Part shown: positions 12,388 to 21,833 of the stretch, piece after piece
Layout: each line of letters starts with the position of its first letter
How positions within the stretch are numbered: the first letter of the stretch is position 1
DNA from: Cordyceps javanica
Taxonomy: Eukaryota > Ascomycota > Sordariomycetes > Hypocreales > Cordycipitaceae
Assembly (NCBI GenBank): GCA_036850795.1
Contig: JAAECO010000004.1
Location: 7,502,001-7,566,000 of the forward strand
DNA: 64,000 nt
Direction of reading: 5' to 3'
Position numbers and translations under genes: made by a program
Notes under the pieces: generated by a model
Seen by the model: only the letters and a program-made list of their open reading frames with translations
What the model was told of the DNA's origin: nothing
Database searches by the model: none

Positions 12388-13063
12388 GAATGTTCTTTTT
12401 CCGAGGTACATTAAGTTTGCTTTTTTTGTTAGATTTGGTAAAATAGCTAGGTGCGGGTGGTTGAGGTTGTGAGCAGTGACGCAAAACGACAAGTATCATA
12501 TCAGAGTAGAACCCTGAATACAGAGACATTTGCTTGAAAAATTCATCAATCGATTTCCGCAGAAATGTGTAAAGCATCGCGCAGTTAAGAGCGGGTACGC
12601 TGATAATGGCCAATTAGAAGCTCAAAATTATTTGATGTAAGTTAAAGCCGTAGAGATAGCGATAATGTAATACTGTATGCGTGCAGGCATGTGCGAGAGG
12701 TCGTAGGAAGGGTTTCAATCGAACATTTGCAGGCAACGCCGTATTTACTGAGCGATTGAGCTTTTCGGCTCGACTCAGATGCCTCAAAATGCCCAAAAAA
12801 GGAAGGAAGCTCAGGATGGTGCTCGACATTCATGATCACCAAGACAATAAGGGCACTCACTTCGACACCAAGGCATTATGTAGTGGACGTTGTCATGTAT
12901 TTAAGTTACTAAAGAAATAGATACACCACCACTAGAACAATTGATCAAGAATATTCTGGCAAGACTTTGGCGTGCGGCCATAACAAAGATGAATGGAAAC
13001 TTGATCCACCAATGAATACTTTTCGTCCCGCCGTAGTGTTTTGTTTGCGGAGCTGTCGCGCAT
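12388..13063. other. Convergent 3' intergenic region, MFS / RiPP precursor
   Basis: No gene supported. This is the 3' flank of both convergent genes and should hold their poly(A) signals; no strong one stands out. Frames here are low in protein-like composition. Confidence 0.5.
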
Positions 13064-13732
13064 TTACTGCTGAGTCTCGCGCTTGTCGAGAACATCACTG
13101 TCGAAGTGGATGTACTCCTTGCCAGCAGCACGCTTGTCGAGGACGTCGCTATCGAAGTGGATGTACTCCTTGCCAGCGGCACGCTTGTCGAGAACATCGC
13201 TATCGAAGTGGATGTATTCCTTACCAGCGGCACGCTTGTCGAGGACGTCGCTGTCGAAGTGGATGTATTCCTTGCCAGCGGCACGCTTGTCGAGGACATC
13301 GCTATCGAAGTGGATGTATTCCTTGCCAGCAGCACGCTTATCAAGGACGTCGCTGTCGAAGTGAAGGTACTCTTTGCCAGCGGCGCGCTTGTCGAGAACA
13401 TCACTATCAAAGTGAAGATACTCCTTTCCGGCGGCACGCTTGTCAAGAACATCGCTATCAAAGTGAATATATTCCTTGCCAGCGGCGCGCTTGTCAAGGA
13501 CATCGCTATCGAAGTGGATGTATTCCTTGCCAGCAGCACGCTTGTCTAGCACATCACTGTCAAAGTGAAGGTACTCCTTTCCAGCAGCACGCTTGTCAAG
13601 GACATCACTATCAAAGTGCAGGTACTCCTTGCCAGCGGCGGGGGAGCGCTTGTCGCCAGCGATGTTATCAACTGGGGCGGCAGAAGTGGCGGTGGCAAGA
13701 ATTGCCAAGATAACACTCTCGGTGAAACGCAT
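13064..13732 (-). CDS. RiPP precursor with eleven Kex2-flanked core repeats (dikaritin/UstA-like)
   Basis: Single-exon, 222 aa. Residues 1-18 form a signal peptide (MRFTESVILAILATATSA), followed by a short pro-region ending in Lys-Arg at 28-29. Residues 30-218 are eleven tandem units, consensus AAGKEY(I/L)HFDSDVLDKR, each ending in a Kex2 site; the first has two extra residues (SP). The protein ends ETQQ. Only the residue after Tyr varies: order from the N-terminus is L, L, I, I, L, L, I, I, I, I, I. This layout (secretion signal, identical short cores, Lys-Arg between them, at least one Tyr per core) is that of fungal UstA, PhomA and GigA precursors. Predicted release product is the 15-mer AAGKEY(I/L)HFDSDVLD, probably trimmed, with Tyr as the likely crosslinked residue. 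The adjacent divergent UstY-like oxidase supports this. Alternative: a repeat pheromone precursor, which is less likely given the neighbour and the acidic cores. Confidence 0.9.
   Translation of the reverse strand: MRFTESVILAILATATSAAPVDNIAGDKRSPAAGKEYLHFDSDVLDKRAAGKEYLHFDSDVLDKRAAGKEYIHFDSDVLDKRAAGKEYIHFDSDVLDKRAAGKEYLHFDSDVLDKRAAGKEYLHFDSDVLDKRAAGKEYIHFDSDVLDKRAAGKEYIHFDSDVLDKRAAGKEYIHFDSDVLDKRAAGKEYIHFDSDVLDKRAAGKEYIHFDSDVLDKRETQQ
13079..13645 (-). repeat. Eleven 51-bp tandem repeats encoding RiPP cores
   Basis: Units are 51 bp (first 57 bp). They differ mainly at synonymous positions, while the encoded residues stay constant except one Ile/Leu position, a sign of selection on the peptide. 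Units 3 and 7 are nearly identical at DNA level, and the L-L-I-I order occurs twice, which suggests a four-unit block duplication. Confidence 0.95.
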
Positions 13733-13885
13733 TTTGAAGGGTGCTTGTAGATGAAGTGAAGGGATTCAAGATAATGGTAGAGCTGTAGAGTAGACGGAGG
13801 AGAAAAGAGTTTTGAATGATGATTGTGGTTTCGAAATGCTTCTTGATGAAAAGTAAATCTCTGTGCTCTGGGTGCGATGACCTCG

Positions 13886-13893
13886 TTATATAG
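13886..13893 (-). promoter_or_regulatory. Probable TATA box of the RiPP precursor gene
   Basis: CTATATAA on the minus strand, about 155 nt upstream of the precursor ATG and followed by a CT-rich leader, as in highly expressed fungal genes. Inferred from sequence only. Confidence 0.5.
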
Positions 13894-14537
13894 ATATTCC
13901 AAACCTGATTGACTTGTAACTCTATCGCGTTCATCCTAACGATCATTACGTCTCATAGACTAACGGTATCGCGACGAGAGTTTCTCCGCCAAGACTAGCT
14001 GCGCTGCTTCTACTCCGGGTGAGATTAGCCCTGAGAAGGAGGACACAGTCAAGCCAACATTCAGAGTCGCCCTTTGATTTCGCTTCCAAAGGCCATCATG
14101 ACCCGATGCAGAGCATGGCCACCATTACCGCTGAGACGATCAGTGTTGGGGCCTATGCGGGCCCTTGGGCCGTCATCACCAGCCTTGCCTTGTGAAAGCT
14201 GAGGACGCCTCGTGAGCCTGGTGCGGGGGGTGCAGGGTGAGAAGGATGCGCAACCCTGGCTCAGATCCGGGGTAGCGAGGCGTGCCCGCAGCCCATTGCT
14301 GACAACTTGCCCACCTGTGCCTGTCACTAAGTGAGTAGCGGGCTACCAAATGGCCGTAATACCGTGCCGCAAGACATTGATTGCCCGGCTAGCATCTACC
14401 AGCAAGAACTCAATCGGCCAACCATGTTGATGCGGTGCCATATGCACTGCGGATTACCAGATTAGGAGATCTGAGGCGGCGTCATCTCATCTCATCTCAC
14501 GGGCGGGGCCCACTGGTTTCGGGACTCGCTGATCAGC
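13894..14537. other. Upstream region of the RiPP precursor
   Basis: Non-coding as far as I can see. It holds a TCATC/TCTCA direct repeat near 14482-14498 and a half-site ATTACGTC near 13944-13951 that resembles a bZIP target. The divergent promoter of the cluster most likely extends through here. Confidence 0.4.
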
Positions 14538-14813
14538 TTACAAGCCAAAGACAACGGCAATCTTTCCTGTCTGTGGAGCTGAGCTAGTGTTGTCAACTCC
14601 GAACTGGGCAATCGGGTGCGCAGGATTCGACTTCGGTTGATCTTGTAACAAGACATCTTCGCAGCCACGTACTGATGAGCATGAGATGATGGTGGCGTCG
14701 CAGCCAATGGCACCACAAAGGGTCTGGTAATCGAGATAACGCTCGTCGATGGGGTAAGAAATGAGCTTACAGTCATTTAACACAGTGCAATCCGACGAGC
14801 AAGGTTTAAGCAT
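14538..14813 (-). CDS. Possible cysteine-rich small protein
   Basis: A 91-codon frame with seven Cys residues in the first 51 positions (5, 9, 15, 33, 38, 45, 51), codon choice rich in C-ending codons like a real gene, and a Cys-poor tail. No signal peptide is visible at this ATG, and an in-frame stop lies just upstream, but an acceptor-like CTATAG sits just before the ATG, so a first exon could be missing. I do not recognise a family. It lies between the precursor and the UstY-like gene. It may be a small secreted protein or chance; a donor-like GTAAGC inside it also leaves room for an intron. Confidence 0.3.
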   Translation of the reverse strand: MLKPCSSDCTVLNDCKLISYPIDERYLDYQTLCGAIGCDATIISCSSVRGCEDVLLQDQPKSNPAHPIAQFGVDNTSSAPQTGKIAVVFGL

Positions 14814-14996
14814 AGGCTATAGTCGAAATGATGAACGATGCTGGGAAGCAACTCTTCTAGCAGCAATTGAGAGAGATACTGATAAATAGACGTTGGCTTC
14901 AGTGAGTGCTTGGGAGAGGTCGGTTTTGGTTGAGGATTGGTTGCGTTTGGTCACTTCATACATTGCCTTTGCAGAAGCCGTTCATGCAAACTTGAT

Positions 14997-16035
14997 ATGA
15001 TGCTGTCCTTGAAGCAATTATTTTCTCGCTCCACGCCTCCGCCATATTTTGCGGCGGAAAAACGGCAGTTTATTCCCGTCCCAGAGGAGGAGCTCGATCA
15101 GGATGGATCGTCAGGAAGCCAAAACATCAACCCCCTTTTCCAGAGAAACCCGTATAGACGAGCCCTCTACGCTGTCTCGGGCATCAACTTGTTCCTGCTC
15201 GCCGTGTCGGCATTCTTCTTCTCCAAGGGATACAGCTACAGGCAAGACGTACGACAGAACCGAAACAATGAGCTACTTCGCATCAGCGACTGGTATTGTA
15301 CGAATTCACTGATTTTACTACTCCCCTACCCACCGCGCCATATCCTTGTACAAGTATTCTAACTCTCCGCAAGCACCTGTTCATAACGAGGCGCAAATCA
15401 GGATTCTCGACAAAAAGGTAAACGGGAGCCTACTCAACATGGATCACTCGCTGTTCCGGTCCCCGCCTTCGCCCGAGGTGGACGCTGCCTGGGAGCGCGT
15501 CGGCAGCCTCATGCCGCACGTCATCAGCACCGACGACGTGGTCCGGCTGGGCAAGGACCCCTCGCAGACGGCCCGGTGGCCGGAGGCATGGGGCTTCGGC
15601 CCGGACGCGCACGTGGCGGAGCTCGACGTGCTGCACACGATCCACTGCCTCAACGCCGTCCGGCGCGACGTCCACTGGAAGCACTACTTTGGCGCCGACT
15701 ACCCGGACGGCGACTTCCCGGCGCTGCACCGCGTCCACACCGACCACTGCATCTACGTCGTGCTGCAGAACCTCATGTGCTCCGCGACCGCCGACGTGAT
15801 CACGCAGCCGTGGGTGGTGGGCCAGTCGCATCCCTTTCCCGACTTTAGCATCAACAAGAAGTGCCGCGACTTTGACGCCATCCTCGACTGGCACGAGCGC
15901 ACCATGATCAGGGACACAAAGGCTTTCATGGAGATCAAGAAGCCCGAAAACTTCAAGGCCGTTCCCATGTCGGAGGAGTTTCATGAGCTGTTCCAGACGG
16001 GCGAGGGGAATGGCCATGGTGAGCATCATCATTAG
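14997..16035 (+). CDS. UstYa-like DUF3328 oxidase (RiPP cyclase)
   Basis: Two exons, 14997-15297 and 15374-16035, encode 320 aa (319 if the second ATG is used). The intron has donor GTACG, branch point CTAAC 11 nt before the acceptor, and rejoins as ...DWY|SPVHN. A cytosolic N-terminal tail of about 50 residues precedes one membrane segment (about 56-76), giving a type II topology with the catalytic part in the secretory lumen. Both hallmark motifs are present: HTIHC at 188-192 and HTDHC at 222-226. In ustiloxin, phomopsin, cyclochlorotine and asperipin pathways DUF3328 proteins carry out oxidative crosslinking or related oxidation. Here it is divergent from the repeat precursor, so its likely job is oxidation or macrocyclisation of the Tyr-containing core. 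Only one such gene is present; several characterised clusters carry two or more. Confidence 0.9.
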
Positions 16036-17865
16036 ATGGGATAAACTTGTTTGGCGGGTCGCTTGCTTGATTTGATTGGCCTCGGGGTTCACTACATGGC
16101 ATATTCTGTATTATACACTATAAATATATTTCAAAGACTTATCTCCGGCATTTTAAGAATACAAAAGAATCGAGTTTTATCAAGTGATTCTCATTCAGTC
16201 GCCATCGCAGGGGCTCGTCAGCTTCCATTTTCTGTCCGCCTTTCCTTGAAAAATATCTCCATGTATATCGGGAAATTTTACCGAGAGAGCTGTGCGTCAG
16301 TGGGCGCGCACTTCACTTCAGCACCATGAGCTCTGCCAGCCCCTGTACAAAGTGCTGCGTCTGTTCGTTAGACGCAGGCTATGCTGTCCTGGAAGATATG
16401 AGTAGGAATAAGATGCTAGAACCAACTTAACCAACAACACGACCCCCTCCTCACGCGCCCACTTCCCCTTCTCGTAACCCCCTACTGGTACAACTTTCCT
16501 CTCCGTAAGCTAGGATGCCTTTCCTGGTAAGTCGGTTTTTTAGATACGGGACGTAGTGGGCCACCAAGCCGTTCGCATCCTTGACTACGCAGATTGCGCC
16601 TCGCCGCTAGTGAGGGCCTGGAACGCTACGGAGCCCTAGCTGAAGACTCACACACATTACGATCTCTCGGGGCTCGCTATTTCAAGCGCACATAAGAAGC
16701 CCGTGTTCACTGATGGCATTCGAGGCCACAAGACCGGAAAGGCTCTGAGGGATGGATCGCCGCCCAGCCACGCGAGAGCAGTGCTGTATCAGAATACTCT
16801 TGGGGGTGAGCGCTTGATCTGGGGCGCGGTGTCTCTGGGAAATACGAATGGAAGACGTCGAATCGACGCGTAATCTGTCTCCCCATACATGTCTTGAGGT
16901 GCAAGCAGTCACGAAGTAGTCGATATATTTGTCTTTTACAAAGTTTTCGTGTGCCTTACCCGATTAGCCAGAGTATGTCAAGAGCTTGGCAGGTCTTCAA
17001 TTGAGGCGCGTACATGGTCAAGTCATATAGAACACTGCAGTTCCTCGCTTCTGCACATGCAAAAGACAAATTTCAGGTATATCTCAGGTATATGGAACCG
17101 TCTTGTCCTGGCTATTGTCCCAAAACTGTCCATATATTCGGGCATCGAAAGCGGTGGGACGCCGGAAGCTCCGCAGGCGCTCAACCCCATACTTTCCAAC
17201 CATCTCAAGCAGCACCCTCTCTCTTCCGGATGCCATTTCGCCTTGGAGACTTGTATTTTCACATGAAATGAAAGTAGATCTAGAGCAAACTACTTAAACA
17301 AGGTTGTGTCTTTGCGGCAAGGTGGCCCTCAAGTGGATATGGGTGGCCCGCGCAAGTGGGCGGCCGACGTTATTAGTGGGAAAACTGGCAATTTGGTGAG
17401 TCCTGCGGGGAGCGCCGCGTTGGAATCCGCGATCCGGAATAGCGAGACGAACCTTGCAGAGCTTACTCCGGAGAAGGGACTTGTTAGTTTGCCCCGTGTT
17501 CTGACGGAGTGCCTCTCCGCTATTGCGGAATGGCCCTGCAAGGCTTTGTTAGTCAAAATCGGCGCGCCAGACCTGGCCCGGCGGCACAGTGGGCATTTTG
17601 TACTAGTTACTCTTTCTACAGTTGCTGCAGCTTCAGCTTGCCTTCAGTTGGCCATTGGCTACAGCCAAACAGTGTGGCTTGGCGCATTTCGGGGCACATG
17701 CAGAGATGGCCCTTCCCGACACACTACGGCGTAAGCTGCCATGACGCCGATTTGTATTTAGATTTGACGATGGCCTACTCTTCCTTCTTTCGCCCCCTTC
17801 TCCATTATGAGATCTCAGCCTTCCGCGACGCGAGACCCCAGAGAGACCCGGGCCGTATCGGTGCT
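16036..17865. other. Gene-free gap, UstY-like oxidase / bZIP
   Basis: About 1.8 kb without a supported gene. A 142-codon frame at 17306-17734 lacks recognisable features. The right end must hold the bZIP promoter. Confidence 0.45.
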
Positions 17866-18779
17866 ATGGACTCTGCAGACTATGAATCACGGCGCAAGTC
17901 GCAAAATAGAGAAGCTCAGCGTCGTTATAGTAAGCAAACTCGGAACGCTTTTACTCCTTTCCCGTCTTCTTCGCCGTCGCTTGCTCACGAGTAGAACAGG
18001 ACAAAGACAAAAGGACCGCGTCAGCCAGTCTCGATCCATGGAAATGAACAATGGCTCGGGCACACAGTTCAATGGCACTGGCGAGGACTGGGCAGGCAGC
18101 TACGGAGTCCACGAAGCCGGCTACCCAGATTATATGGCATTCGAGGACGGGACCTCGCTGATAGACCATGCTGGTGACAGCGTCAAAACGTTTCCGGTAT
18201 GTCGCGCACAAGATTTCTTTATTTTTCAACTGCCTGCTCTTGGTTCCTATCGCAATCATGGCACCATGAAACATGTCCTCCCGCGAAACTGGTCCGGACC
18301 ACGCTTACACCGCCCCAGTCCACCAGCCACTCAGGCGGGAGCGCCGAATCATATTTTGACGTTGTGCAGCAAAGCTCATATCAGGTAAACATGCCATATC
18401 CATAAAACGTGTGAGACAAGAAGGAGAATGCCCGTGCTGATGTGAACTTGGGAACTCGTAGCCCTCATATGCACAAGGTCAAGCGCAAGCTCAGGCCCGA
18501 GCAGCCAGCACAAGCTGCAGAAGTACATCAAGCTGCGACAGCAGCGGCTCGAGCTCAAGGGGCAAGTCCTGCTCCTCTTCTTTCAAGCTATCAAAGAGCC
18601 ACGCCAAGATCTACGCCAAGGTCGACCGCATGGTTGACGAACTATCCAACGTCTATGATTTTGGCGTGGAAATGGAGCTCATGTCGCCGGACGAACAGCT
18701 CAAAGGCTCCATCAGCTCCATCAAGACGCAGTTCCACCGTTCCATCAACCGTGCTGCAAAGACATCCTCCCGAGAATGA
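17866..18779 (+). CDS. bZIP transcription factor (probable cluster regulator)
   Basis: Four exons, 17866-17929, 18000-18196, 18319-18384 and 18462-18779, encode 214 aa. The basic region is split by intron 1: RRKSQNREAQRRY in exon 1 joins RQRQKDRV in exon 2, giving the NxxAQxxxR DNA-contact pattern of fungal AP-1/Yap-type factors. No long leucine zipper follows, as in a group of short fungal bZIP proteins with a basic region at the extreme N-terminus. The middle is Gly/Ser/Gln-rich and probably disordered; the last 60 residues look helical. Such factors often sit beside secondary-metabolite clusters. It lies 1.8 kb from the UstY-like gene and is the only regulator in the left part, so control of the RiPP genes is a reasonable inference. 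Exon 4 frame was chosen because it alone gives protein-like sequence to a stop. Confidence 0.75.
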
Positions 18780-21700
18780 CTATAGCTTCTCTTACTTTGT
18801 GATGGGTTGCTGCTTGGCGGCAAAGCTGTCGCGCAAGCGGCTTGCCCGTTACATTTTTCAACGATTCATGATTTTTTTTCCTACTTTTTTCAGCATGTAC
18901 TTTTACGTATACATGTCGTGGCATTGATAGATAAGAGAAAGACGTGCAGCAGCGTCCGGGGATCAGAAGGGCCACGTGCGAATAAGCTACCATAGAACTA
19001 GATATAAACTGCGGACGACTGAGGAGCGAGGCGGCCTCAACAATTCCATCACCAAAGCACACCCTAACCTTAAATCACCAAGGGACTGAAGCGCTCTGCT
19101 ACCAGCAACTCCGAATTGTTTTCTATGCGCCAAACCATCAGCATGACCCCGCTGTAGGTATATTGGCACCTTGAGTGACCACGAGTCTCTCTCCTCCGCG
19201 CTGCTACAAGACCATATGTAGTTGTAGATGCACCTGCTAGAAGATTGTCCCAACAACACCCATGCAGCAAAAGCTCGGCGACCAGATGAGAACTTTGGTC
19301 AGCCACCACCAAGGTAGCCGTAGAAATTGCCGCCAGTCAAAAGCCTGCTAGTGTCCTCTACCCGCCATTATTTTTTTAGAATATACTTTGCAACCTTCCA
19401 AGCGATGCGGGCATCTTTACCCGCCTGTGGTTTGCTGGGACGACGTCTTCCCCCATTCGGGAGCCAGGCGAGATTGAGTAAGTAGAGATGCCCCAATTTG
19501 GTTTATTAATTGACTGGGGGCGTCTCCCCGGCCCCATCTCCCACCAAATCCTTCGCATCCTGCATGCAGGCTCGCGCTATCACTACAACCATGTCCCTGA
19601 GCCGTGCCTCGCAACAGGGTGGCGGCGGATCTCGCCCCCATACGGAGTACTACGTGTACTGATGTGTATCGACTGACTGTGGCGTCTACCCAAGGGGGGT
19701 CACACCTTGCAATATGCTTATCTGTCAAGCAGGGATGGGCAAAGCCAGTCAGGAGGCTGTGGGCAGCCTGAGCGCCTTTGTACGATTGCTGCTTTCCGCG
19801 GACCAGTTCTAAACGGGTAGTTACAACCCAGGTCAGCATCACCGTGCAATGCAACGCGCAACAAAACTAGGACCAGCCTCGCCGCCTCGATGCTCTTGAT
19901 CCAGCAGGGTAACCTGCCATTACAGGCTGCCAAGGGCCAATCTTTCGTATTATACTGCTGACGCTAGTAAGGAGAATGCGCCCAGTCCCTTCAAGTAGCT
20001 AACCCTGCCCAACACGCCAACTGCTCCATTCCTTGCCTCAGTCAGGATATAGTTACTTGCAGCCTCCCGTGTCAGTGCGGCAAGGTACGCTGGAGCCAAG
20101 TAGTAGCCTGCCTTTACCGTCCACCAAAACTCCCATGAAGACAAAACCGAGTTGGGCCATACGGACCGCTGAATCGGGACTTTCTCCACATCAATCTGCG
20201 GACGCTGAACCTGGGCGGCTTTGGGCTGTAGAATCATCTTTTTAGTTTTTATCCATTTCTGATTGATGGTGTTGGAGTCAATTGGCTATCCACTGTCCGT
20301 TGAGTGAGTTGCGCTAATGCTGAAATGGAAATTAAGTGCGCTTATTGGACTACCGGTGTAATACTATTTATAATTCCTATTGGATTAATGTCTATTGGAT
20401 AAGCAAGTTTACTCATCGTAGTTACTATAGTACCTGCTAGATAGTTTCTATAGCGCGCCGACACGAAAGTATAGTCAGCGATAGCAGCGATGTAGCGGTA
20501 GTCGTGTGGAATGGTCAAAGTTACCGACCAAAGCCAACCAGTTTCGGATGTACCTTGACGTATTGACGCTTGGTTGACAGCAGTGCTTCAGTGGAAACTT
20601 GGGGGGAAGCTTTTGGACAGATCCAGCGGCATGGTAGATTGTTGAACAAAGGCGAGGGTCCTCTCTCGTACGTTCAGTTTCGGGTCCGCGTCTCGGTATT
20701 TGTCTTTTGAGGGGCATTTCGCTCATCCGGAGCCTTGTTCTTGACCGCGGTGGACACATTCCAAGGGGCCTTTTCTTTTATTCTGCCGGGGAGGCCATCT
20801 GCGAGACACCTACTACAGGGTAATAGAACGGCAGCTCTCGGAGCTTTTTCAGTTTTCAAGAGGCAGGTGTCAAGCTCATCAGCAGGTTATTGCCGAAGCC
20901 GTGATACTAGCCAAGTACCGCTCTGTCGCGCCGTTCCTAGAGCTAATCAGGACAGGACGTTATGCTTTCAGCATCCACGAAACCGCGATTCCAATAAAAT
21001 CGACTAGTGACGCTTCGGTCGCTGTGGATGGGACTCCAAGCAGTCCAAGTACACGCATGCCAAGGGGTATCGTGATAACAAGGACGAGCGGGCTAACCTA
21101 CTGGATGTCAAGCTGTTGTCCAACCTGCCCAACCTGCCCAACTTTGCAGCAACCGGTAACTCACGCGCGGTAAATCTCCACGGCGCGTGTTAGCAGATCC
21201 GTGACCCACGGAGTGAACGTATCTTGGACCCAGCGACCTAGCGCCGCGATAGATTCTACTTGACGATGATGAGCTCAAAACAAACTATGGCAATGGGCAC
21301 TAGGCTATCGTTAAGATACTGGACGAGGCAGAATCGAAACCCGATAAAACTTACATGGGTATAACAAAGCGAGGACGGGCTGCCGTGAACGTGCAAGAGG
21401 TAAGTGGCAGAGGGCAAGGCTCGGACTTGTAGCGTGGCTTAAAGGCAAAAGATGGGTATGTCTTGTCTTAATTTAGACTATATCACTGTTTATGTTCATT
21501 TTTTAAAAAATAGATGTCCGATCGCTATTCCTGGCAAGATTACTACCGTGGTCTGTGATGGAATGTTGCGTGTCGCGACTGTGGTAGCAACGAGAGTAAC
21601 TTGACCAAGTGAACCAGCTTATCGATCGAGGCAATAAAAGAAAGGAAGGAAGATGGAAAAACACTTCTATATATGCCGCGAGCCTCTCTAAACCTTGACC

Positions 21701-21833
21701 CACATATCAGGAGCTAGATTCAGATTCAACTGCGTGGCATCGTAGACCCAATCCGTGATTTCCTGTTTGACAGAGAGTGCCGTATGCGTACCAGAACAGA
21801 TTCCGTATACTGTAACTTCTATATAGCAGTGTG
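18780..21833. other. Gene-poor region between bZIP and toxin gene
   Basis: About 3 kb with no supported gene. 20270-20460 is AT-rich with repeated TATTGGAT-like words and could be a decayed repeat, but I find no terminal repeats or transposase. A TACGGAGTA word lies at 19641-19649. Frames at 20735-21173 read as fragments of something protein-like but match no family I know. Confidence 0.4.

Noticed and set aside
13079..13645. Resemblance of the regular repeats to a CRISPR array
   Set aside because: There are no spacers; the units are contiguous coding repeats in a eukaryotic gene.
12901..13713. Long repetitive frames (up to 248 codons) overlapping the RiPP precursor on both strands
   Set aside because: They are shifted or antisense readings of the 51-bp repeats; only the frame with a signal peptide and Lys-Arg sites makes biological sense.
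15298..15373. Alternative UstY intron ends (donor at 15293 with acceptor at 15354)
   Set aside because: Phase is lost; only donor 15298 with acceptor 15373 gives WY|SPVHN and has a proper CTAAC branch point.
17306..17734. 142-codon frame upstream of the bZIP gene
   Set aside because: No motif, and it overlaps the presumed bZIP promoter; composition does not resemble neighbouring genes.
20265..20470. Possible solo LTR starting TGTTGGAG
   Set aside because: No matching end, target-site duplication or second copy could be found in the window.
21310..21360. Possible tRNA T-arm (TTCGATT-like) near 21340 on the minus strand
   Set aside because: The flanking bases do not pair as a T-stem and no anticodon or acceptor arms can be formed.
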